A DNA stretch of 64,000 nt from Gracilariopsis chorda. Its lineage: Eukaryota > Rhodophyta > Florideophyceae > Gracilariales > Gracilariaceae. Below the pieces are notes generated by a model. It worked only from the letters and a program-made list of their open reading frames with translations. It was not told the DNA's origin and did no database searches. The DNA lies in the NCBI GenBank assembly GCA_003194525.1, contig NBIV01000081.1, positions 1-64,000 of the forward strand. The letters are read 5' to 3'. Positions 32,853-44,100 of this stretch are shown piece after piece (within the stretch, counting starts at the first letter, position 1; the number at the start of each line of letters is the position of its first letter). Position numbers and translations under genes: made by a program.

Positions 32853-34914
32853 GTGGAAGAAAAGAGTTTTGCCTGGCAAGATCGGGTGAGTAAGGATATC
32901 TCACTATACGTGGGGCAACGCTCCACGTCAAAGAGAAATCGCCGAAACCTAGGTCCTCGATCGTCAGGTCAACGCACATGGTTATCAGGAGGGCGGTGCA
33001 GAAGTTCACTGATGTGTTTGACCTGTATGTTCTTCTCACTGTGGTACTTCAAAGAGATCAACGAGACGCCTAGCGAAGGCAATAACCCAGTAAGATATCT
33101 TGCGTCGAGAATATGTCTTGAAAAGTTCTCTGGTGCTTCTAACATTACAAAAGAGCATACCAGATCAAAACCTCTTTGGATAGACCATGTCGTACAAGGG
33201 GATGAAAACCAGATTCTAATACCAGAAACGTTTGCAAGCAGGTTTAAAAACGATATTGCACCTCTACTTGACAACCATCTTGATCGAATATGGGGAGATA
33301 ATGGTCTCTTGAGATGCCCAATTGGGGAACAAACGTTTGCAATGTTTTCTCTGAAGGAAGCAGAAAATTTACCGGCCACCATACCCTTCGGCAAGCAATG
33401 CAGTCGTATGAAGCAATTGAATCCTTCCTTTCACGAACATGAAGTTTCAGATGTGAGACAACTCCAAATTCAGGTTTCTTCAAAATCAAGCCTATCTTCG
33501 TATTCTGTGACAATACTTATCAATCGATCTGCCGACAAGAACTCTGAAGAAAGTCCTAGGGATGCTCAAGTTCTAGGAGTAGCCCAAGGAACAGTCCAAA
33601 TTGTGCTTTCTGACTGATCTAAGTTGGCGTTAAAACGATACTGCAGTCGCCAAAGGCACCATTTTGAGGATGATGCAACTTCCACATCAAACTCAGAAAA
33701 TGATATTAGGCTAATAACTTTGTACGAGCTAAAGCGTCTGTACGGAGTATTGTCTCGCCGAAAACTAGATACTGGATATTTCTCCCAGCTTTGGGACGTT
33801 CAGGAATTATCAAAGGCCACAACTGATCCAGTTCAACATTCTCGTGATCGACGAGCAGGGGATGAAGAGTCTTTTGATCCAAGTTGCAGAACGACCCTAC
33901 CTCTAAATGAGAGTGAGATCACAAGCTCTTCGCTGGGTTCGGAACATCAAAAGAATCGGTTTGCAAATGCTTCTGAAACAGATGTGTGGGAAGAGTTCTC
34001 GAGTTTCAACAGATCTGGTAATAAGAATTCATCAGAACGTCTAGCCCCCAGTCTTGAAGGAGATAGCCTAAAGGAACAAAAACAGAGTTTCAACACATCA
34101 CAGAATATAACTACAAGCGAGGGCAACGAGAATGGCGTGGAATCTGTAATCGAACAACTGCCAGTTACGAATGAAGATCAAGACGAACCTCGGGGTGCTG
34201 ATGATGGCCAGCAGGAATCAGAACTAGAAGCTGAATCTGAAGATGATAAGGACAGCTCAACAATAAACGTTAGTTCACGGGATAAAAACGAAAGTGCGTT
34301 CTGTAAGACGTCTGCTGATGATGAAAACCTTCGAATTACTTACGAACACTCTTAAATCTATTCAGAGGACCGAGTCCATGACCCCCAGAGAAACGCTTCC
34401 AGATTCACATGCCGTTTCAGCGAGCACTCCCCATAATCGTTCTGACATAAGCACAACTTCAGAAAGATCCTCAGGCCAGAAGACTAGGGAGTCTGTTCGG
34501 ACAAGTGAATCCTCTTCTGTACATGGAGCATTCACCCAAACTGCCATTGACACCCCCCAAGTCGTTGACGAAGACAGAAGTTCACAGAATGCACCAGAGA
34601 CAACACCGACCCGCCCTTCCTTCTACACAAACGGACCACGCACCCAAAGCGAGGTCGGTACTTCTCAATTCGCTGACAGTGACAGAGATGCAGTCAGTTC
34701 ACAAAATGTCCGAGAGACTACGGGGGCTCATGTTGAACCTGTCTCACAGGTTGATAGTCCTCAGCTCATGGACAAAACCGGATATGCCTATGATTCACGA
34801 CAAGAATCAAGTCTACAGGAGTCCGGAAAGCCAATGCAGGGTGCATTCAATTCAGGAGCATCAAACTCGCCACGAATCAGGATGCCAGTGCAGCAATTGT
34901 CCTCCAGAATATAG
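32853..34914 (+). pseudogene. Unrecognised Ser/Glu-rich protein, broken
   Basis: A frame of 254 codons (32853-33617) ends at a TGA and continues in the same phase as a 243-codon frame (33618-34355). Its acidic, Ser-rich style then continues in a shifted frame to 34914. The first part has a possible hydrophobic segment (SLMCLTCMFFSLWYF) and a folded-looking region (ILIPETFASRFKNDIAPLLD, LLRCPIGEQTFAMFSLKEAE). The second has LITLYELKRLYGVLSRRKLD and a long Glu/Ser/Asp-rich tail (ELEAESEDDKDSS), and the third is Ser/Thr/Gln-rich and likely disordered. I cannot name a family. A stop plus a frameshift within consistent composition argues for a decayed single gene of about 690 codons. Confidence 0.45.
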
Positions 34915-35642
34915 ATATAGGGATACTCATTTCTAAAAGCCCGTTTTGCTGACCACAAGAAGAAGTCTCAAATGGTTATGTACAAAGCCAGAAATCCAAA
35001 ACTCAGAACACAAGAGAGCCATTGAAGCCACCTAACGAATACCGGTTTGTTCAAACTGGTCAATCTTACGCAGCGGTGAAAATTGCACGCAACTGAGAAG
35101 TTGTTGTAACACCCCTTTGTGTGAAATCATTTTGCGGTTGGGTGAGTACCGCATTGGCGGATCACGCTCGGACTACCAATGAGCCCAAAAGATCATGCGT
35201 TCCATCAGTCGCAGTGTGCCGTCCTTCCGTCAAGGGAAGGCGACATGGATCAGCCCCTGAGACTGCTTCCGGGAGCTCATACTTCGGATCAGAGTTCTGC
35301 TTTGGCGACCAACATAGGCGTCCTAATCACGCGCATACGGCACATAACGAACATCAACAGCATCATACACAACTTGTGCTGTGTGATATTCTGTGTCAAA
35401 CCCAATATGAAGTATTCCGTGTCGTTTGAAAGTGAAAGCCAGCAGAGCCCCCGCCCTCTCGATGCGAGCAGGCGCTTCCCAAGTCGTATACTCTTAATCA
35501 CAAGGACAATTACATAAATCAGGGCTTAAGCAGTTACTTGAGATGCCACAGTGAGCATGTGTATGGCTCTATACTCGCTGGTCACTATCATTGCTCTGTG
35601 TATTTGAAGAGCGAAGGAGGCCATGTCTTTGAAATGTTTCTG
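34915..35642. other. Intergenic DNA, no supportable gene
   Basis: About 730 bp between the unknown Ser-rich pseudogene and the end of the ALG2 pseudogene. Overlapping plus frames at 35121-35429 and 35179-35517 (102 and 112 codons) show no motif, and their composition shifts from Ser/Cys-rich to Ile/Asn-rich. One of them may be noise. Confidence 0.3.
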
Positions 35643-36919
35643 CTATACTTCTGCAATTTCCAAAAGCAATTTATGCAGTGCTGTACCTAAGACCTCCCTC
35701 GAAAAGTATTGCTCAACTCTTCGACAGTCTTCTGCACCCATTTCAATACTCTTCTGAGGATCACGGACTAATTCCAACACAGCGCGTCCAAACTCCTCTG
35801 CAGAGTCTTTGCACAATAATCCAGACTTAAGATGATCCACGGTCTCCAGCGGAGCCCCAGAGTTAACTGCGATAATTGGAACTCACGCTCCCATAGCCTC
35901 CAAGGGCAAAATTCCAAAATGTTCACTGGTAGGTGTGTAAAGAACAACAAGAGGTTCGCGAAACGAGGAACGCCGACGCTCATCCGAGATGTTCTTTAGC
36001 ATCGTGACGCGGTCTTGCAGTTTGTGAAGATTGACAAAGTCGCGAATCTCTTCAAAGTAGTTGACAGTTTCGGCAGGTCTGGTGTCATGCCCGCCAGCTA
36101 TGACGGGTCTAACGTTAGCATCATGTTGTGCTCGTAGGTACGCCAATGTTTCAACTGCAAGTAATACGTTCTTCTTTCTCCCATATCGACTAAGAGAAAG
36201 CAGCGGATTGGAGGGATTGCGACCTGTTACGGCGTTTGGCAAAGACAGGCATGGATAGATGAGACGGGGCTCGCTTAGATGTGGGAAGGTGCTTGTAAAG
36301 GCGTTAGATTTGAGGCGTGAACTGCATGCCACACGAATGGCAAGCCTAAGTGAGAAGACCTCTAAGGCATCAACTAAAGTTCGGTATATCCGCTTCAACC
36401 AGGACTGTTGTGAATGTGGAGAGAGGCTTCGTGCTAGCAGCTTATCTGGATAGTGCCAATAGAATAATGATTTGGATCAAAACAAGGCAAGAACAAGAAT
36501 TGGCAAGGATAAGATGTCTACCACGGCAAAATCAAGGCGGCAGAACAGGCGTGCGTATAAATCAAGAATAGTGCTTCGAAGGGGAGCAAGAGCGGCCTGC
36601 ACACGAACAACAAAGTGGTTAGGAAAACAGTTGATAACGAGCTGGCGGAGAGACGGAGATATGGGGCTCAGGGATTGAAGAAGCGTACCTGGAAGGGTCC
36701 CAAAAGTGAGCGCGGTGTAGTTGGAGAGATGCATTCTACTCCGGCTCGTGGCGAAAGACGGGCGACATCATCAAAACCGCGGGAGGGGTCGAAATATTGG
36801 GTGAGAATGGTTGTATGATGGCCCTTGTCTTGGAGCGAAATAGCAGCATCGATGATGAAACGCTCGGCACCTTCAATGCCGAGATCAGGGTGGATGAAGA
36901 TGACGTGCATGACGGACAT
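35643..36919 (-). pseudogene. ALG2: ALG2-type alpha-1,3/1,6-mannosyltransferase, broken
   Basis: ALG2 adds the second and third mannoses to the dolichol-linked N-glycan precursor on the cytosolic face of the ER. The minus strand reads, in order: a start near 36919 with HVIFIHPDLGIEGAERFIID (the donor-domain start, GxxGAE in place of GGAE), HHTTILTQYFDPSRGFDD and LPRSLL-like text. A frame shift follows, then a hydrophobic stretch with DILSLPILVLALF, a stop and SLFYWHYPDKLLA (families: FYCHFPDxLL). After another shift come RNPSNPLLSLSRYGRKKN, VRPVIAGGHDTR, RVTMLKNISDERR and TPTSEHFGILPLEAMGA. A TGA is next, then VPIIAVNSGAPLETVDHL and GLLCKDSAEEFG to a stop at 35643. Ordering and motifs identify it clearly as GT4-type ALG2. 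Two shifts and several stops make it a pseudogene. Confidence 0.85.
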
Positions 36920-37415
36920 AGGCTGGCTGCTGAAACATACAAAGCGGTGCATGAGAGGACGTGACTAGTTGGGTGATCAGAAGTGGATCGAAACTTTGCT
37001 GTACGAATATCGAGTGTTATACCCTGGATGCCAACCGTGATAGGGTATCTGACGTGAGGGTATACTCGAAATGGTGAGACGAAACCAGATGGTGCGCAAA
37101 AAAGTTGCGTCAGGGCTCGATGTGCAAGAGAAAGCGAGCTCCGTACATAAGCGGTGTACAAACATTTACGACAATGGCTATCCTCAAGGTTACAATACTT
37201 TTCCAGCAGCTGTATAATCGATCACTGAGCGGCCATTGGTAGTATCACCGCCCTACGGAGTCTACAGCCGGGGACTCTTGGCAATCAGACAAGCACTTCA
37301 TGACGAAAATCAAGTGCAGATTCGGCTCACGGGGTCCTCATAAATCATACAAACGGTATTTCCATAACAAGTTAACTTATACAAAGAACAACAAGCGCCT
37401 TGACGGTATGCATGA
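36920..37415. other. Intergenic DNA upstream of the ALG2 pseudogene
   Basis: About 500 bp. Minus frames of up to 141 codons overlap the ALG2 start in another phase and are shadows. No promoter motif stands out. Confidence 0.3.
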
Positions 37416-37940
37416 TCACACCTCAACCGAGATCTTGCTGTGTTCATGTCTCTGTATGACGGGGATGCGAAGCGCAGGCACGCCGTCTCGATACTCGCTG
37501 ACAGAGATGTTGGGAATATCAGCATCATGCCCCAACCTGAGCTCCAGATCGTATTTGACCATGTCACGTTACTCTTCCTCCGTTCTGACGACGGTGTACT
37601 TCGATGTTGATGTCGTTTTTTTCGACGCCGGGTATTTCGACGTACAAATCACCCTCCATCTTGTCTGACTCAAAGTAGTAGTTGGGCTCTACAAACGGAG
37701 TGGAAGCCTCCTCTTCCTTCCCCACAGCGCGCCCGCGCCATAGGTGATGTTCGTGGCCGTGATGGCCATGATGGCCATGTCCATGGCCCCAGAAAAGAGA
37801 CAGCGGAGCAGCTAGAGTGCGTGCGATGTTTGGGAATATGAGAACGTTAAGCAGCGAAGGTGATGAAGGAAGCGTGATAGGGATGGATTTAATGGCGGGT
37901 GCATGAGAACGGTAGGCACGGGTTGTGAAATGAGGAAGGT
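37416..37940 (-). pseudogene. Hsp20/alpha-crystallin-like gene, minus strand, broken
   Basis: The minus strand is open from about 37940: a hydrophobic stretch (LLNVLIFPNIARTLAAPLSL), a His/Gly-rich tract (WGHGHGHHGHHGHEHH), then the start of an alpha-crystallin domain, FESDKMEGDLYVEIPGVEKN and DINIEVH. The rest of the domain is in a shifted frame with one TAA: MVKYDLELRLGHDADIPNIS and VSEYRDGVPALRIPVIQRHE, ending at 37416. The pattern (acidic strand, xxPGVxxxDIxIEV, then ADxxxxSxxxDGVLxIxxP) is that of small heat-shock proteins. No Met precedes the open frame in phase. Confidence 0.65.
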
Positions 37941-38518
37941 TTCAAGCGGTGCGGTGCGGACAGCTGACGCATGTACGCTTCGTTGGAGCGCATGATACAC
38001 CACGACGTCAATGATCAATTCAGCGGTTGCACATGAAGTGCAGAGCGCCGCAGGGCCGCTGGCGGGGACGGAATGGAAGGCTCCGTCACCGCATGCGCGC
38101 AACTTAGGAGATGCGCTCAGATTTTTCTTTGGTTCGGTTGCAGTCAGGTGTAACCAATCACGGACGGCCGAGTGGAGAGCGCTCATGTCTGTTTGAACTG
38201 GTAAAAATTTGGAAAGCACCGAGAATGATCGCGTGCCCCTCCAGCACTCGAGCCCCTTATTGACGGCTTGTACCGAGGTCTGGGTGCCTCTCGATCTTGC
38301 TCGCCAACCTTTCTGTGCCTCTCTGACTCTGACCCCCTTTCTCACTTGCACAATGCTACCATCATGTCTCCCTCCCTTCCGCTCACAGCATCTATGAGAG
38401 CGCTGCCTCTCTCACTGCCTCCTGTCTTGTCTCACCCTCTCTCATCTCATCCTCCCTCCACTCACCACTTTACACAATTCAACTCTTCTGAAGCTCACTG
38501 TTATCAAATCAATTTATA
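37941..38518. other. Shared upstream region of two divergent Hsp20-like pseudogenes
   Basis: About 580 bp between two divergently oriented small heat-shock gene relics. The right half (38260-38480) is strongly pyrimidine-rich on the plus strand (CTCTCACTGCCTCCTG-like text). A minus frame of 179 codons (38351-37812) overlaps the left relic in another phase and has no motif of its own. It may once have been a bidirectional promoter; no heat-shock element (nGAAn arrays) was confidently seen. Confidence 0.35.
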
Positions 38519-39000
38519 ATGCCCGTATTCTGCGCATCCCGCTTCGCCCCGTACACTTTCTTCGTCGAGACCAAGAATTCCGCCAAGTCCCGTAACGCGG
38601 CTACCCACACTTATGAGTATCGTGCAGCCAAATACTCACGACAAACTATCGAGTCCGAAACATTTCTGCAAGTCAATCTCCCCCGCATGAACAAGAGCAA
38701 TGTATCCGTCGAAGTACATGGACACCGGATGACAGTCACTGGAAAGAAATACCGACCCACTGTTTCCATCTCCGAAAAGTTCCAACCAACCGGACCGCAG
38801 AGCCCCATCAAGAAGGCCAAGACGGACGGACCGCAACAACCACACAGAGCCGCCGTCGAGGGAACAGGCCAAACACGAAGGCGAGCCTGTCGTTGTGTAT
38901 GAGCGAACTTTTGTTCTTGCGCGCAACATGAATAGGGACGCTGAGGGCTCCAGACTTTGCGAACGGATGTCAATACTCCGGCGTGGAACCTTCCCTATGC
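38519..39000 (+). pseudogene. Hsp20/alpha-crystallin-like gene, plus strand, broken
   Basis: An ATG at 38519 opens a 127-codon frame with SETFLQVNLPRMNKSNVSVE and VHGHRMTVTGKKYRP, matching the first half of an alpha-crystallin domain (fxvxLPgmxkxdvxVevxgxxLtvtgxr). The second half appears in a shifted frame from about 38840: EGEPVVVYERTFVLARNMNR, as in the usual YxRxFxLPxxVD strand. After this the family text dissolves. It is opposite in orientation to the relic at 37.4-37.9 kb and not closely similar to it. Confidence 0.6.
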
Positions 39001-39835
39001 AAACTCGAAGCAGTCGTTGCACAGCAACACAAAACTCCAAACCCGCAAAGTGACCGCAATAACCGATTCCGGCGGCTCCATCTGGTCCAAAGAGGGGAGG
39101 GCTGCACACGTATACGCAGACAGCAGAGAAAATGAAGCTCGTCTCATGACCCTCAAGTCAGACGTTCTTACATGGTAATAGCTGTGGACTTCTTCCACAC
39201 CACCTATTCGTCAATCAATGTCAGTGCTTGGGGTTACAGCCGGAATGGGTACCAAAAGCACTGCAGCTGACAGAATCCGCCACTTCAAGTTCGTTCTCTA
39301 CGCCAGACATTGAAATGGAGAAAACGGAGTAGGGTTACAACATAAGGAGGAGAGGTCTGACATAGCCATTGCTAGACTACCCTGTCAGTTGGAACTTCGA
39401 GGCGACTTTACAATGATACAGGGCAAAAGATCGTGACGCAGCTTCGGCGCTTGAAGCACGTATCTTTCTTCCTTTCTGCTCGTCTCAACCGTATAATCCA
39501 CTGCTAGTTCTCCAAGCGAGAGCACCGTGAAGAACAACCATTCTGTTTTCTCTTCATAATTCACTCCCCACAGTTCTTCGTGTTTACCAAGCACATTTTA
39601 TCCCAACCACGGTTGCAGCAACTCCGTTTTTTCTGTTGTTTCTACTCCCCTTAATCTTCATTGATCCTGCTGATGCTACAGCAACCCCAGAACGATGCAA
39701 TGGCACTCTCTCGGCCCTACTCGCAGAAACCACGACAGGAAAGATATTCAGTTGGTTGGGCGACTGCTATCGCCTGGTACCCACAAACAAAGTCAGTTGA
39801 AGAATGGCTCTTATTGGAATCCACTAGGATCACCT
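39001..39835. other. Intergenic DNA, no supportable gene
   Basis: About 830 bp with short frames only. The left terminus of the CACTA-type transposon should lie in or near this stretch. No clear CACTA/TAGTG terminal repeat could be paired by eye; the one CCACTAGG word at about 39822 lies in the companion ORF flank. Confidence 0.3.
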
Positions 39836-40818
39836 TCAGTTCCGCCTCGGTGCGTTGGAACCACCACGCTTTCTAATACCGGAACGAATGCGACTGTAGC
39901 CTCTAACGTTACTACCAGACGCTTGTCTTCTTCGAGTTGCGCTGCGCTGAGGAACATTTTGCAGGTGCGGTTGTCCAGATGTACTACGGCGTTCGATATT
40001 TGGCTGAGCTACAGGTATAGATACCGTTGCAGACTGAGTGATTGAACGTATACTCTCAGCCGGCACATGTGAATTCGGTACTTCGGGTTGAACTGACTCT
40101 CTCTCTTCCGTCAGCAATGGAACAGATGTGGAGAATACAGGTGTTATCTCATCATCGTCATCGATTTCAATTGCACAACCTCTAATGCTCTGCTCAAGAT
40201 TTCGGGGAACTGGCGGCATGATATCTCCTGCATCGTCATTCCGTTCTCGTCGCGGATGAGAGGCAGTATCTGCCCTTCTTGAGTCGAATTGTTTCTGGGA
40301 ACTGCAGCTGAGAGGATATCACTGGGTCGTGCTTCCAGACGTGGAACACTACGACCAGTATTGTAGCTCCGGTCCCGCCTGAGGCTCTCTTGTATGAGCA
40401 TGTTTACGGCCCATTGACCCTCCGCCTTCCGAAGAATCCGATAATGTCTTTCGATTTTGGATCGCAGCTCTACCACAACACTTGCGTGATTCCGAACCAG
40501 TGAACGGTAAGTCAGCGTGCCATTATCTGGTAAGTTACTTGTGCAATACAGATACTCCCTTATACTTCGCATTGCAGCAAACACAAATTCCTCAGAAAGA
40601 GGATAATCAGGACGATACTCACGACGTTCCAGGACTGCCATTTTTCGGTTGAATACCTCCCGCATGCGTTTCTGTGAGCCTTTACCTTCCACACCAGAAC
40701 TGTTCCTTCGTCGGGACTCGGCCCGAGTAGGAATTGAAAGAACGCGTTCCACCCCCACTAGGGTGGTGCCTGCTGAGCTAGGTTGCGGGTTTTGAACGGA
40801 TTGGTTAGGGGGAGTCAT
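39836..40818 (-). CDS. Companion ORF divergent from CACTA transposase, apparently frame-shifted
   Basis: From an ATG at 40818 (MTPPNQSVQNPQ) the minus frame encodes a protein with a basic patch (GSQKRMREVFNRKMAVLERR), a folded-looking middle (PLSEEFVFAAMRSIREYLYC, LVRNHASVVVELRSKIERHY) and a tail. The frame is open further upstream to 41022. It stops at 40144, but a second frame, from about 40310 to 39836, continues with SRRADTASHPRRERNDDAG, CAIEIDDDDEITPVF and a Ser/Arg-rich end. A small intron or an indel near 40310 is likely. It is divergent from the transposase and 300 bp away, as accessory genes of CACTA elements often are. DNA-binding is plausible from charge but no domain is recognised. 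Confidence 0.4.
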
Positions 40819-41129
40819 CAGGGTTGTCGATGTTCCAGACTGTGAGACACAGACGTTAAATATGTAGGAGAAGCAAGGAGTGGGAGGCCAACAAGCCTGC
40901 CACACAACTGTGAAATGGAAAAGAGAGGGACTTGTATCGTTCCGGTCGTTGGAGGTGGCGTATTTATACATTTCGGATGAGTACAGTTTCGTTTCGGAAA
41001 GGCGGGAGTCCGTTCTCCACATGACCTATAACTGATTCATGATATCCTGAAACGTACGTGCACTAATTTTGACTTCGTATTTGCACTTTCCCTTTTCTAA
41101 CCAACGTAACCTGTAATCACCTTGCACGC

Positions 41130-44100
41130 ATGACTTCGAGGCAACGCTTTCGTCAAAATGCAGGTACTAGAGCGTCTGGGAGTGCCTTCGTTGGCCTGGA
41201 AGTTTGTACGGGGGAGGGAAGTGCAAGCAGTGAGCAAAGCTGTTCATCGAAAGGCAGTTGTGAGAGCCGAAGAGCAACAGGTAACAAACATAGTGGAGCT
41301 CCAGGTACTCGGGTCGAGCAGCATTTTGATTCGTTGCCTACACCGTCGAAGAGAATGAAAAGCACAACATCCCTTGCAAGACCTTTTCAAGCGCTGGAAT
41401 CAGACCACGGGAATGTTTCTTGCCCGAATTCAAAGAATTCAAAAGAGAACTCATCGAGTAATCCGTCACACGTTTATGATTGTGACCGTAGCCCTGGCCC
41501 CCCAAGAACCTGTGATATTATTCGCTACGATGAAGGACAAAGCCAGACTGCCCACAGAGCTCTGCAACAGCCACAGGACCATGCTTACGGTGTTATCGAA
41601 CCCATGGATCGAGAAAGCATAGTTCGGGAAAACGATGTGGCCCAGCAACCAGCACAGGATCATCAGAGTGCTGAAGACGATGCTGGAAGAACGTATGGTT
41701 TGCCCTATATGGCGCAAATAGAGACTGAGTGTAGTGTGGATGTTGACATGCACAGGAATGAAGCCGAGCAAAACGTTCTTTTGCGTCAGAACAATTGGGA
41801 TGTCGCTGAAACATTCATGGATGAATGCAGCCAATTCTCGGAGCCACAGAAACTCCGTCTTCCGACATGGGAGCTCATGACATCTAACTTTGTTGGCGGT
41901 CGTCCTTCTGGACACATGGAAGACCTGAGGGAGGCCGAGTCGAAACGGTTGATGGAAGTACTGTTCATAATCGAATTTGGAGGACTTTCCGAGAGTCAAG
42001 CACGGCGACTTTTGCGAACAAGTTTGATAGCTTCCAAATTTAGCTATGATGTGATCTGTCGGTATAATAGGAAACGAGCAGGAGTGCGAAGATGCTTTGG
42101 AGCTATGTGCCGCCATGATCACGCGCCAGTTTTTGTACCACCCCTTCATGATGCACAGTGCCCAAGCCTTGGTTGTGACAGTCGCATCACCGTTCATCGC
42201 AAGTATTGGTACCGATTGATCTCAGAGCAGCTTTCAGCGTTGTGCAGAGAGCTCAATTCCTTTGAGTGCCTTATGAAAGGATGCGTACAAGCCTATAACT
42301 CTATTGCTAATAACGAGACTGATATGCTGTATCTGGACTATTACAGTGGCGAGTACTTCCGAGATAAGCACGGAGACCAAATGCTATCTTGGAACACAGA
42401 AGAAGAGCTTTACATTTTCTTATCCTTCTCCACGGATGGTGTCGAAGTGTACAGAGGGCGAACGATGAAACGATCTCTGTGGCCTCTGATGTTCACAGTT
42501 TTGAATTATCCGCCTGAATATCGTTTTCAAGCTTCAAACGCTCTTCTTTCGGGATTTGTTCCTGGATGTCATGATACAAAGAACTTTGACTGTTTCCTTG
42601 CGCCACTTGTCGAAGACCTACAGAAACTCGAAAAGGGGGTACCTATGCTTTGTCATGATGGAACGGTTAGAACTGTATATGCATCGCTTCTATTCATCAC
42701 CGCCGATTGGCCGGCTGCGAGCAAAATTCTTGGCACCAAGGGTCATAACGCTGAGCTCCCGTGCCGAAAATGTCACAAGAAAGCCCGAAGAGTATCTGGT
42801 GGGGGAAGCCACCTTTGGCTACTTCCAGAACTAGTTTCCATGGCACCACAGTCACAGCTATCACCAGATTACATCAAATCAGAGTGCCCTGTACCAAGAA
42901 CAGAAAGAGGTATGAAGCTTGTATGGAATCGGTTGAATGCCGCCGTAAGCAGAACAGCTCGGGATAGAATTGCAAAAGAGACAGGAGTGAAAAGGCGCCC
43001 ACTTCTGACAAACCTTACGGTTGAGTTTGTGAGAGGTACCCCGTATGATCCAATGCACTTATGGCTCCTTGGATGGGTTAAGCATCTCATTTCTCTTTGT
43101 ACCGGTACACATCCAAAATGCTTCGAAAGGACGTACTCGTTTGTACTTGATGAGCAGCTCATACGGTATGTTAACGATGCTCTTGCAGAGGGTTACAAGG
43201 GAATCCCGGCAGTATGGGGAAGACCGCCAGAGTCATTCAAATACATTGGTGGATACAAGGCGGAAGACTACAAAAACTTCGCTCTCTATTACGGATGTGT
43301 AGTGTTTCGCAGAAGGCCAATTGACAGACGTTTAGTATCGCTTTGGAATTTGACTTCAAGGATTACATTCATTCTTTTCGACCCCACACCCTCAAAGAAT
43401 GATGCAAGGAGGCTTTCAGATTTGGTTGCGAACGCCCATTCTCTTTTCATCGATTTGTATTACAAATCAGGATCAAACGCCTTTGTGCTAACCCCTACAA
43501 CCCATGCAATTCTCCATCTTCCCGAAATGTTGCGGGATTGCGGACCGCTACGAAACGTGTCTCAGTTTCTTGTAGAGCGAGTTGCTGGAACGCTGAGTGA
43601 AATGAAGAGATCTACTCAGCGCCCTGAGGCAAACCTCTTTCACAAGACCCATAATTTGTTTGCACTGCGAATGATAGGTGGTGGAATGGGACAAGGGGTA
43701 CAGAGCATGCCACGAAACCCAGTTTCTGGCGCCTCACACGGTTCTATGCACAGCTCAGAGTCTGACTATCCAGAAAGTATGCGAAGTTTCAGTGATGAGG
43801 TTCAATTCCAAAGTACGTTGAACGTGGCCACATCCCTCACGCGTGCTTCTACATCCTCGATACACGTATCTGGAAGGAGCTATGTTGTAGGTGGTGTCGA
43901 ACGCATTAGGGATGTCACAGAATACCTCCAAGGCTACATCCCCGTCACTGCACACGACATCCAGATCGTTGAACTCCGAATATTTCCGTGCGCCACCATA
44001 GCTAACGGAGACCAAAGTTTGAGGCTTGAGAGTTTTGCTGAGTTTCAACGTCGAGCCAGGCAGGAGCGCCACCGTGCCCGTCAACGTTGCTGGATAGCTG

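Noticed and set aside
25714..36919. Reassigned stop codons (alternative genetic code) to explain in-frame stops
   Set aside because: TAA, TAG and TGA all interrupt reading, frameshifts accompany them, and the genes at 54-64 kb use normal stops with no internal ones.
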